DNA of 64,000 bases from an uncultured Bacilli bacterium (GCA_910587065.1 CAJUMA010000004.1:1-64000); one strand, 5' to 3'; shown: positions 44,965 through 53,358, counted from the first letter of the stretch. The notes: generated from the sequence alone by a model not told the origin. Numbers and translations: made by a program.

Positions 44965-45061
44965 AAGGTGTATAGTATGATAAAAAAACTCATATTTCTT
45001 GCATATATTAACGGAAAATGGTATAAATATATTAGGTTATAATAATAGATGGAGGTTATTT
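44965..45061 (+). repeat. Duplicated leader of the surface protein genes, copy 1, with promoter
   Basis: From AAGGTGTATAGTATGATAAA to the ribosome binding site this leader closely matches 47697-47793. It contains a promoter kept in both copies: TTGCAT (44999), 17-base spacer, TATAAA (45022). AGATGGAGG is the ribosome binding site. Open frame upstream of ATG 45062 begins at the -35 box and is therefore not coding. Confidence 0.8.
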
Positions 45062-46795
45062 ATGGATAATAAAAAAAGAAATATTGTACTTACACTTATT
45101 GTTTTATTAGCAATCGGCTTTGCAAGTGTTTCATCAGTCTTAGTAATAAATGGCTTACTTGCAATAGGAGAAAATAGTGAGGATTTTAAAATTATATTTA
45201 CAAGTGCAAGTATAGATGGAACACAGAGAAATGATGTAATAAGCGAAAGCAAAACAGCAATATCTTATGAAACGAAAGTGTTATCTTTAATTGATGAAGA
45301 GTCAACTTTAGAATATGAGGCAACAAATACAAGTAGAAACTATGATGCCGATGTACAAATAGTATGTAACATTGTAGATGAAGATGAAAACATCATAGAA
45401 GGTGAAAATGAATATGTTGATATGACATATGCACCAAAGAGTATGGAACTATTAGCAGGAGAAACTAAACAAGGATCAATTACAGCAAAACTAAAAAAAG
45501 CAGTAACAGAACCAATGGATATACATATTAAATGTACTTTAAATGGAACACCAAAAGAAAGAGATGAATTACCAACAACGACAACAACATCGAAAGTTGA
45601 AGAAGGTGAACCAAATTTTCCAGAGCCAGATCTTGGTAATGATAAATTAATCCCTATAAATTTAGCGAATGATGGGACAGTAACTGTAGCAAATACGGAA
45701 GAAGAATGGTATGATTACGATAATAAAGAGTGGGCAAATGCTATAATACTAATAGATTCTCCGAGCAAAATTTATAACGTTGGTGATGTAGTGTTGGAAG
45801 ATGATATTGAGTCATACTTTGTTTGGATACCAAGATATAGATATCAAATATTTGATGATGGAAATTATACAGAAGCAATAAATGATATACCAATAGAAAA
45901 TGGAAAAGAAATACAAATTGAATTTGAAACAAACGATGTAACACCATCAACTGGAAGTACAAAAGGTTCATGGTTAACTCACCCTGCATTTACTAATTTT
46001 AATGTAAATGGTTTATGGGTAGGGAAGTTTGAAACCGGATATGATTATGAATTGGGTGGAAGTCTAAATTGGATTCAGCCAGATAGGGTTTTAATAAAGC
46101 CAAATGTTCGATCATGGAAAAAAATTGCTATAAAAAACATATTTATGACAGCATATAATTATGAACGAGATTTAGATTCCCATATGATGAAAAATACTGA
46201 ATGGGGTGCTGCTGCATATCTTTCCCATTCTAAATATGGAATAAATACAGAAGTAAGAATAAATAATAATTCAAATTATTTAACGGGATATGCTGGATTT
46301 GAAAAAGATGCGGCATCAAGTACTGATGAAAGTAAAACACTTCCATATAATACAGAAACTGGTTATCTTGCGAGTACAACAGGAAATATAACAGGAATAT
46401 ATGATATGAGTGGAGGGGTAGAAGAATATGTGGCTGGATATAAATCAGGTCAGTTTTGTGCATCAGGATATTGTTCTGGATTTACTGCGGAAGATATGAC
46501 TACATATGAAAAATATATAGATGCATATTCTAGTGAATCAACTCTGGCTTCATGGAATAATAGAATATTAGGAGATGCGACAGGGGAGATGGGACATTTC
46601 TATAGTTATAAAGGGTACTATAAAAATAGTTGGTATAATGATAATTCTTCTTTTTTGAATACGTCCAGTATATGGTTTACGCGAGGAGGAATGTGTGGAA
46701 TGCAGGAGCGTGCAGGTCAGTTTTGTTTTAGGGTGAACTTAGGAAAAGATTACGATCAAATAGGATTCCGTGTTGTTCTTGCTCCAACTAATTAA
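45062..46795 (+). CDS. Surface protein: SipW/TasA-type N-module plus FGE/C-type-lectin-like display domain
   Basis: 577 aa. Residues 1-168 are the shared N-module (MDNKKRNIVLTL, membrane/signal helix, VLVINGLLAIG). A short TTTTTSK linker follows. The rest resembles sulfatase-modifying-factor/C-type-lectin fold proteins: YFVWIPRYRYQIFDDGNY, VNGLWVGKFETGYDY, NTEWGAAAYLSHSKYG, GNITGIYDMSGGVEEYVAGY, and the end WFTRGG...GFRVVLAP. Such tails serve as variable binding surfaces in targets of diversity-generating retroelements, and here the tail between RGG and GFRVV is GC-rich and lacks the usual Asn. No catalytic role is expected. Followed by a terminator and a truncated DUF1016 gene. The unit is duplicated at 47697. 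Confidence 0.8.
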   Translation: MDNKKRNIVLTLIVLLAIGFASVSSVLVINGLLAIGENSEDFKIIFTSASIDGTQRNDVISESKTAISYETKVLSLIDEESTLEYEATNTSRNYDADVQIVCNIVDEDENIIEGENEYVDMTYAPKSMELLAGETKQGSITAKLKKAVTEPMDIHIKCTLNGTPKERDELPTTTTTSKVEEGEPNFPEPDLGNDKLIPINLANDGTVTVANTEEEWYDYDNKEWANAIILIDSPSKIYNVGDVVLEDDIESYFVWIPRYRYQIFDDGNYTEAINDIPIENGKEIQIEFETNDVTPSTGSTKGSWLTHPAFTNFNVNGLWVGKFETGYDYELGGSLNWIQPDRVLIKPNVRSWKKIAIKNIFMTAYNYERDLDSHMMKNTEWGAAAYLSHSKYGINTEVRINNNSNYLTGYAGFEKDAASSTDESKTLPYNTETGYLASTTGNITGIYDMSGGVEEYVAGYKSGQFCASGYCSGFTAEDMTTYEKYIDAYSSESTLASWNNRILGDATGEMGHFYSYKGYYKNSWYNDNSSFLNTSSIWFTRGGMCGMQERAGQFCFRVNLGKDYDQIGFRVVLAPTN

Positions 46796-47104
46796 AAAAA
46801 TAGTACAAAGCAATTTAGAGACAACGGAAAACTTGTGACTCTAGATAATCTAGTGTGGGATAACAAAACGCGTTATCTCCTTTTTTAATTGTTAAAACAT
46901 ATAACCAAAAAGAAAAAATAGTTTGATATAATAAAAAATGAATAATGTGAAAGCAATTAAAAGTTAGGTATGTTTTGAATGAAAAAAAGTGTATCAATCA
47001 AAAAATAATCTTGGGATTCATGGCAATAAGACTAGCAGGAGTGATTCAAATATAAGTTTTGAACTTTATTCTCTTTAGAATAAAATGAAGATTGGAGGAA
47101 ACTG
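46796..47104. other. Intergenic stretch before the truncated DUF1016 gene
   Basis: A terminator hairpin at 46858-46886 (GGATAAC / GTTATCTCC then TTTTTT). The segment 46995-47104 resembles 49815-49922 upstream of the second DUF1016 gene, so leader and gene were copied together. Nothing else seen. Confidence 0.6.
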
Positions 47105-47698
47105 ATGGATACCAAATTAATTAAAAATGATACTGAAATCAATAATGTATTTGATAATATCAAAGAATTAGTAATTAGTAGTAGGAATAAAGTATACAGT
47201 GCTGTAAATACTGAAATGCTTAAGTTATATTGGAATATAGGGAAATCTATTATGGAAATACAACAAAGCGATGAAAGAGCAAGTTATGGTGATGCAGCAC
47301 TTGATAAACTATCACAAAAATTAACTAAAGAATTTGGCAAAGGTTTTTCTAAAAGAAACTTGGAGAGAATGAGAAAATTTTATAAATACTTTCCAATTGC
47401 GACGACACTGTTGTCGCAATTAAGTTGGTCCCATTACCTTGAGTTAATAAAAATAGAAGAAGACAACAAAAGAAATTTTTACTTAAATGAATGTATTAAT
47501 ACTAGATATAAAAGATTTTTTAATAGAAAATACTTAAGTAAGTATGAAAAAAAGCTTATACAACAGCAGCTGTTTATGGAAAATATAAATATAAAAGTTG
47601 ATTTAATAAATCGAAAGATAAAATTACCAAAGTTAAAATGGATTAAGATGAGAGAATATAGAAATATAAAAAAGATAGATGGAAAATTTGTCCTATAA
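47105..47698 (+). pseudogene. DUF1016 nuclease, N-terminal part, joined to an IS605-type TnpB fragment
   Basis: The first 134 residues (VFDNIKELVISSRNKVYSAVN, LKLYWNIGKSIMEIQ, RNLERMRKFYKYFP, SWSHYLELIKIE, NFYLNECINTR) match the gene at 49923 almost residue for residue and belong to DUF1016_N (YhcG-like). At TRY the sequence switches to INIKVDLINRKIKLPKLKW and KMREYRNIKKIDGK, a segment typical of the N-terminal part of IS200/IS605 TnpB. Both the PD-(D/E)XK nuclease half and the rest of TnpB are missing. The fused frame may be translated (TTGGAGG upstream) but should have no nuclease. Confidence 0.8.
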
Positions 47699-47793
47699 GG
47701 TGTATAGTATGATAAAAAAAGCCAGATTTCTTGAATACATTAACGAAAAATGGTATAAATGTATTAGGTTATAAAAATAGATGGAGGTTATTT
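47697..47793 (+). repeat. Duplicated leader of the surface protein genes, copy 2, with promoter
   Basis: Closely matches 44965-45061. Promoter TTGAAT (47731), 17-base spacer, TATAAA (47754). It begins right at the stop of the TnpB-fused frame, marking the boundary between the two copies of the unit. Confidence 0.8.
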
Positions 47794-48239
47794 ATGGATA
47801 ATAAAAAAAGAAATATTGTACTTACACTTATTGTTTTATTAGCAATTGGATTTGCAAGTGTATCATCAGTGCTAGTAATAAATGGACTACTTGCAATTGG
47901 AGAAAACAGTGAAGATTTTAAAATCATATTCACAAGTGCAACTATTGATGGAGCAGAAAGAAATGATGTAATCAGTGAAAGTAAAACAGAAATATCGTAT
48001 GAAACAAAAGTGTTGTCACTAATAGATGAAGAATCAACTTTAGAATATGAAGCAACAAATACGAGTCGAAACTATGATGCAGATGTACAAATCGTATGTA
48101 ATATAGTGGATGAAAGTGAAAATATTATAGAAGGTGAAAATGAATATGTTGATATGACTTATACACCAAAAAGTATGTCACTTTTAGCTGGAGAAACAAA
48201 ACAAGGATCAATTACAGCTAGACTAAAAAAAGCAGTAAC
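47794..48239 (+). repeat. Long near-identical repeat, copy 2
   Basis: Matches 11370-11815 with one base difference over 446 bases. Confidence 0.9.
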
Positions 48240-49599
48240 AGAAGCCATGGATATAAATATTAAATGTACATTAAATGCTACAGCTAAAGAAAGAGATAAA
48301 CTACCAGAGGAAGAAAAAGTATGTACTTTTAATAATCCAACAATAAAAATGCTAAATGATTGGGAATGGAAAGATAATGACTGTAGTAAAGATATAACAA
48401 TAGGAGATGAGTTGACTATTGGGAGTGAATCGTTCTATGTCTATAATACTGATACTGACCAATATAAATTATTGGCAAAATATAATTTAGAAGTAGGAAA
48501 TGCAATTAATTCATCTTATCCGGCCGATAAAGAAACATACTTACAATCACCAAGAGCTTTGGGCTATAAAAGTGGCGTTAGTAAATATGCAACAGTCATT
48601 TTCTCAACTGATGAAGTTAAAGGGTCTTATTATAGCACATATACAGGAAGCGTAGTAGAAGGGTATGTAAAAGAATATAAAAAGAAGTTAGTCAGTATGG
48701 GATTGACAGAAGAATCAGTAGTAACTCTAATAACAGCCACAGAATTAGATGAATTAGGATGTGAAAGAGTCGGCAGTAGCGGTACATGTAAGTCAGCACC
48801 TGAGTTTGTCTATAATACCTCATATTGGACTCGCACGTCGGTTGGTATAGGAGAGGTACAGCGTGTCCTTTCTAGCGGCTCCTGTGGTCCATCCCTTTTT
48901 GACATTGACTCCAATTTTGGTGTACGTCCAGTTATAAAGGTAATTAAATCAGAGTTTGATGATAAAACTTCAGAGATTGAAGATATATGGACATTTAGTG
49001 CTGATAATGACAATAATGGAGTAATTTCGATAGGTGATGAATTAACTATTGGAAGTGAATCGTTCTATGTATATAATACAGCTAATAATCGATATAAATT
49101 ACTGGCAAAATATAATTTAGAAGTAGGAAATGAAACCAATTCATCTTATCCAGCTGATGAAGAAACATATTTACAATCACCAAGAGCTTTAGGATATAAA
49201 AAAAATGTAGATAAGTATGCAACAGTTGCATTTTCAAGTTCTTCTGTAAAAGGAAGAAACTATAATTCATATATAGGAAGTATAGTTGAAGGATATGTAA
49301 AAGAATATAAAAAGAAATTAGTTATGATGGGATTACCAGAAATAACCGAAGTTACTTTAATATCAAAAGAAGAATTAGTGACTTTAGGATGTAAATCATC
49401 CAATTCAGAGTACACATGTGAGCTAGCTCCAGAATGGGTATATGGTACCTCATATTGGACTCGTTCACCAAATGTTAGTAATAATGTTGAAGGTGCATGG
49501 TATGTTTCTACTAATAAATCTAATTTTCATGCTGATTACAACTATGACTCCTCTTACGGTGTTCGTCCGGTTTTATTTATACCTGCATCTTCAGTTTAA
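47794..49599 (+). CDS. Surface protein: SipW/TasA-type N-module plus two DUF6273-like domains
   Basis: 601 aa. Residues 1-150 are encoded by DNA practically identical to the gene at 11370. Two tandem display domains follow (about residues 180-392 and 400-600), each with IGDELTIGSESFYVYN, LLAKYNLEVGN, TYLQSPRALGYK, EGYVKEYKKKLV, a conserved Cys pair, and the end TSYWTR...GVRPV. The second has a full EF-hand/dockerin-like loop DNDNNGVISIGDE (49003-49041); the first has a degenerate one. The first domain's tail (VGIGEVQRVLSSGSCG) is encoded by a patch near 58% G+C. GGAGG precedes the ATG. No wall-sorting motif is seen. Confidence 0.82.
   Translation: MDNKKRNIVLTLIVLLAIGFASVSSVLVINGLLAIGENSEDFKIIFTSATIDGAERNDVISESKTEISYETKVLSLIDEESTLEYEATNTSRNYDADVQIVCNIVDESENIIEGENEYVDMTYTPKSMSLLAGETKQGSITARLKKAVTEAMDINIKCTLNATAKERDKLPEEEKVCTFNNPTIKMLNDWEWKDNDCSKDITIGDELTIGSESFYVYNTDTDQYKLLAKYNLEVGNAINSSYPADKETYLQSPRALGYKSGVSKYATVIFSTDEVKGSYYSTYTGSVVEGYVKEYKKKLVSMGLTEESVVTLITATELDELGCERVGSSGTCKSAPEFVYNTSYWTRTSVGIGEVQRVLSSGSCGPSLFDIDSNFGVRPVIKVIKSEFDDKTSEIEDIWTFSADNDNNGVISIGDELTIGSESFYVYNTANNRYKLLAKYNLEVGNETNSSYPADEETYLQSPRALGYKKNVDKYATVAFSSSSVKGRNYNSYIGSIVEGYVKEYKKKLVMMGLPEITEVTLISKEELVTLGCKSSNSEYTCELAPEWVYGTSYWTRSPNVSNNVEGAWYVSTNKSNFHADYNYDSSYGVRPVLFIPASSV
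48396..49590 (+). repeat. Tandem duplication of the display domain within the 47794 gene
   Basis: The segments starting near 48396 and 49030 are alike at the DNA level over their first 190 bases (GGAAGTGAATCGTTCTATGT, CTTACAATCACCAAGAGCTT in both) and at the protein level to the end; they differ most between SYWTR and GVRPV. Confidence 0.8.
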
Positions 49600-49922
49600 T
49601 AGGCATTTGCTTTTTTAGCAATAAAGAGGATAATTGTGATAGAGATAGGCATAAATGACTATTAAATATTATTAGATTTTTAAAGAACTTTAATTAGTTC
49701 TTTTTTTAATGCAATAACATATTATCAGAATGGAAAAAAATGAAGGAATTAGAAATTAATATAAGATAAAAACAATCAAAAGAATAAATTTGAATATTGA
49801 AACTTTATTTTATCAAAAAAGTAATCTCAAAATTCATGGATAATAAGAGTAGTAGAAGTGATACAAATATAATCTTTGAACTTTACTCTTTTTAGAACAA
49901 AAATGAATATTGGAGGAAATTA
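49600..49922. other. Intergenic stretch before the second DUF1016 gene
   Basis: Contains a terminator at 49682-49707 and, from 49815, a leader similar to 46995-47104. No gene seen. Confidence 0.6.
49682..49707 (+). terminator. Terminator after the 47794 surface gene
   Basis: AAAGAACT / AGTTCTTT type hairpin with loop TTAATT region and TTTTTTT. Confidence 0.65.
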
Positions 49923-50948
49923 ATGGACATCGATTTAATGAAAGATGAAAATGTAATTAATAATATATTTGATAATATCAAAGAATTAGTGATTAGTAGT
50001 AGGAACAAAGTATATACTGCTGTAAATACTGAGATGCTTAAGTTATATTGGAATATTGGAAAATCTATCATAGAAATACAACAAGGTGATGAAAGAGCAA
50101 GTTATGGTGATGCAGTACTTGATAAACTATCACAAAAATTAACTAATGAATTTGGCAAAGGTTTTTCTAAAAGAAACTTGGAGAGAATGAGAAAATTTTA
50201 TAAATGCTTTCCAATTGCGACAACAGTGTCGTCGCAATTGAGTTGGTCTCACTATCTTGAGTTAATAAAAATAGAAGAAGATAATAAAAGAAATTTTTAC
50301 TTAAATGAATGCATAAATACTAGATGGAGTGTTAGAGAACTACAAAGACAAATTAGTTCTTTATTATATGAAAGGCTAGCATTGTCTGCTAATAAAGAAA
50401 AAGTTTTAGAACTTGCAGAAAAAGGACAGGTTTTAGAGTCAAGTAAAGATTTAGTAAAAGACTCGTTTGTTTTAGAGTTTCTTGATATTAAAGAAAATAC
50501 AGATTATTTAGAATCAAATTTAGAAAAAAACATATTAGAACATTTAAAAGAATTTTTATTAGAACTAGGTAAAGGATTTAGTTTTGTTGGAAATCAAGTA
50601 AGATTGACATTAGAAGAAGACCACTTTTATTCAGATTTAGTGTTTTACAATAGAATCCTAAGATGTTTTGTAATTATTGATTTAAAGATTGGAAAAGTGT
50701 CTCATCAAGATATAGGGCAGATGCAAATGTATGTTAATTATTATGATAGGGAGATTAAGCAAAAGTAAGAAAATTTAACGGTTGGGATATTGTTATCAAC
50801 AGATAAAAATGAAACTGTTGTAAAATATACTTTACCAGAGGATAATAAAACTATATTTTCTTCACGCTATAAATTACATATGCCAACAGAGAGGGAATTA
50901 ATTAATACTGTAGAAGAAGAAAAGAAAAAGTTTAAATTAAATGAATAA
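49923..50948 (+). pseudogene. DUF1016 (YhcG-like) PD-(D/E)XK nuclease with an in-frame stop
   Basis: DUF1016_N (residues 1-140) and the nuclease half are present: WSVRELQRQISSLLYERL, DSFVLEFLDI, LLELGKGFSFVGNQVRL, FYSDLVFYNRILRCFVIIDLKIG with the catalytic D...D-x-K pattern, and GQMQMYVNYYDRE. A TAA at 50766 then interrupts an otherwise continuous frame that goes on ENLTVGILLSTDKNETVV, NKTIFSSRYKLHMPTE to 50948. A single change (GAA to TAA would do) explains it. Proteins of this family occur near restriction and retron-type defence genes; here it is paired with a surface gene in a duplicated unit. Confidence 0.85.
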
Positions 50949-51013
50949 CGCAACCAATACCTACTAGTTTTATAAAAATTATGTTATAATTACATTAGAA
51001 TAGAGGGAATCAC

Positions 51014-52657
51014 ATGAATGAAAAAGGTTTAATTGAACAAGTCTTAAGAATAATTAATTCGAATTATAGCAATATATATGTTTTAGATATTGATTTAGAT
51101 AAAGTATATGTTTTTGATTTTACTGTAGCTAATTCTTTAGTTATTAAAGAAACTTTATCGTATACAGATTTTATTGATATTGCTACTAAATTTGTTCATA
51201 AAGATGATGTAAGTGATTATTTCAATGCCCTTTCTTTAAATAAGTTAGTATCTGCTGCTATTAAGGGTAGTAGTGAAACAAAAGTAAAGTATCGTAGACT
51301 TTGTGAGACTGGTGAATATCGTTTCTTTGTTAATATTATTAATTATTTACCTTTTGAAGGACGTAAACTAATATTTATGATGAGTGAGGATATTAATGAG
51401 AGGCTTGTTGATTCTGAAGAAAATAATCTAAGACTTGAAAGTGAAGTTGTTAGTTATAAAAATAGAATTCAAAATGAAAGTCAATCAATCAGTGATGCAA
51501 TAGTTAAGATTAATGATCTTTTAGATAACACAGAAGGAGACAGTGTTTTAAGAACAGCTAATACTAAAGAATATATTAATTCAATATTTACAAGCGTTAG
51601 CATTAATCATCCTGAACTTAATGCAGCCATAGTTGATAAAGTAACATCTACGAGTAACTATATTAAACCAAGTCTTTTGATTGTTGATGATTCAACAATT
51701 ATAAGAAATTCTTTAAAGAGAATATTTGATAAAGACTATAATATTATAATGGCAAAAGATGGTAAAGAAGCAATTGATATAATAACTCTTAATATGTTAA
51801 CAAAGGGAAATACTGATAAACAAAATATTGTGGGTATTCTTCTTGATTTAATAATGCCCATTAGTGATGGTTTCCAAGTTCTTAATTTTTTAAAAAGTTA
51901 TAATTTATTAAGTCATGTGCCAGTTGCAATTATTTCGGGTGATGAAACTCGCGAAACAAGAAAAAGAGTTTATACATACGATATCGTTGATATGCTTGAA
52001 AAACCTTTTAATACGGATATGATTCGTACAAGAATAAATAAAATTATTAGTCTATATCTATCAAGTAATAATTTACAAACTATGCTTGTTAATAATAGGA
52101 AAGATATTACAGGCGTTGAAAGTGATATAAAACTTATTATGAGTAAAATTGTTAATAACATAACTTCTAATGAATATTCAACAAGACTTAAGAAAATGGC
52201 AAGTTTATTTGTTCCAGCAGTGCAAAATAAATTTCCCAAATATAATATAGATTCTAAGATGCAAGATGCAATTATTACGGGGATTCCTTTGTATAATATT
52301 GGGGCAATCGCGATTAAAGATGATGAAGTTATTACAAGAATGAGTATGAAAGAAGAAATTGAATATGGTAAAAAGATTGCTTCTTTTGTTGTCGATGATA
52401 ATTACTCTTTAAATGTTTTAAAAAATATTATTATGTATAGTTGTGAGATGTATAATGGAACAGGATATCCAGAAGGTGTTAAAGGTAATGAAATACCAAT
52501 AGAAGCTCAAATTACGAATATACTTGTTAGATTATGCAGTAAGGGTAAGGTAAGCCCAGCTATTTTAAAAACCATAACAGATACAGAAGCAAGTAAATAT
52601 AATCCTGATTTAATTGCTGTTTTAAACGATGTAAAAAAAGATATAAAAAAAATTTAA
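51014..52657 (+). CDS. Response-regulator receiver protein with N-terminal sensor-like part and degenerate HD-GYP domain
   Basis: 547 aa, cytoplasmic. Residues 1-130 look PAS-like (FVHKDDVSDYF, VKYRRLCETGEYRFFVNI). After a coiled stretch a CheY-like receiver spans about residues 218-345: LLIVDDSTIIR, phospho-site LLDLIMPISDG, IISGDETR and EKPF with the Lys. The C-terminal 190 residues follow the HD-GYP plan but ligands are lost: HDIGK reads YNIGA, HHE reads YSCE, while NGTGYPEGVKGNEIP is kept. So it probably does not hydrolyse cyclic di-GMP but could sense it or bind partners. It directly precedes the TasA/SipW cluster. Partner kinase not in the window. Confidence 0.82.
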   Translation: MNEKGLIEQVLRIINSNYSNIYVLDIDLDKVYVFDFTVANSLVIKETLSYTDFIDIATKFVHKDDVSDYFNALSLNKLVSAAIKGSSETKVKYRRLCETGEYRFFVNIINYLPFEGRKLIFMMSEDINERLVDSEENNLRLESEVVSYKNRIQNESQSISDAIVKINDLLDNTEGDSVLRTANTKEYINSIFTSVSINHPELNAAIVDKVTSTSNYIKPSLLIVDDSTIIRNSLKRIFDKDYNIIMAKDGKEAIDIITLNMLTKGNTDKQNIVGILLDLIMPISDGFQVLNFLKSYNLLSHVPVAIISGDETRETRKRVYTYDIVDMLEKPFNTDMIRTRINKIISLYLSSNNLQTMLVNNRKDITGVESDIKLIMSKIVNNITSNEYSTRLKKMASLFVPAVQNKFPKYNIDSKMQDAIITGIPLYNIGAIAIKDDEVITRMSMKEEIEYGKKIASFVVDDNYSLNVLKNIIMYSCEMYNGTGYPEGVKGNEIPIEAQITNILVRLCSKGKVSPAILKTITDTEASKYNPDLIAVLNDVKKDIKKI

Positions 52658-52736
52658 TTAGATGTAAAGGATTTTTATAGTTTAGGTATAATGAATATTT
52701 ATATGTTATACTTATTATGATAGGAGATGTTTGATT

Positions 52737-53306
52737 ATGAGTAGAAGAGGTATTATTCAAAATGCTGTTGTTATAGTCTTGGGGCTTGCTATTATTAGTA
52801 TGTCTGTTGGTTATGCAGCTTTTGATACCAATTTAAATATAAGCGGTACAACAACCATAGAAAAAGCTAATTGGGATGTTCATTTAGAAAATCCTGTTAA
52901 AACAGTTAATAGCACAGTTACTAATGAACAAGTAACAGTTAAGCCTCGTGTTAATGAGGCAGGTACAGGAGTGACTTTCGCGGTTAATATGAAACCAGGA
53001 GATGTTTATGAATTTACTGTTGATGTTAAAAATGCAGGATCTTTTAATGCTAAATTATCAAATTATGCTTTAATTGCAACACAGAATGGTCAAGCTGTTT
53101 CAGTTGCTGATGGTCAGATGATGTATGAAAATGCTGATATAGTTTATGAGGTTCTTGGAGTAAATGATGGAGAAGCATTAGATAAAGGTGCGGTGCTTAC
53201 CAAAACCATAAGAATAACAGCTAAAGAAACTGATTTAAGTCAAGTAACAGAAGAAGCAGTAAGTTATGAATTTAAATTCAATATGAATTATGTACAAAAT
53301 AATTAA
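52737..53306 (+). CDS. TasA/camelysin-like secreted protein
   Basis: 189 aa. The N-terminus has the SipW-dependent signal pattern: basic MSRRG, a hydrophobic helix, then GYAAFDTNLNISGTTTI with the AF...L.I.GT cleavage-region motif. The mature part shows the TasA core MKPGDVYEFTVDVKNAGSFNAKLSNYAL and ends in a beta strand (YEFKFNMNYVQ). TasA-type proteins form extracellular fibres in Bacillus biofilms; camelysins are related. ATG 52737 has TAGGAGATG upstream. The signal peptidase gene follows after 52 bases, as SipW follows or precedes TasA in Bacillus. Confidence 0.85.
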   Translation: MSRRGIIQNAVVIVLGLAIISMSVGYAAFDTNLNISGTTTIEKANWDVHLENPVKTVNSTVTNEQVTVKPRVNEAGTGVTFAVNMKPGDVYEFTVDVKNAGSFNAKLSNYALIATQNGQAVSVADGQMMYENADIVYEVLGVNDGEALDKGAVLTKTIRITAKETDLSQVTEEAVSYEFKFNMNYVQNN

Positions 53307-53358
53307 AAATAGCCATTACTTTAAGTAGTGGTATTTTCTAATTAAGGGGATGAAATTC

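Noticed and set aside
44999..45061. A 21-codon in-frame extension before the surface protein start, also present at 47731.
   Set aside because: It begins on the -35 box of a promoter conserved in both copies, and AGATGGAGG sits just before ATG 45062 and 47794.
50766..50768. Recoding of TAA as a sense codon to read through the DUF1016 gene.
   Set aside because: TAA ends most genes here, no recoding signal is seen, and the other DUF1016 copy is also broken, so a mutation is simpler.
44965..50948. A diversity-generating retroelement in the window.
   Set aside because: No reverse transcriptase motif (YxDD) and no template repeat adjacent to the variable tails; only the tails suggest it.
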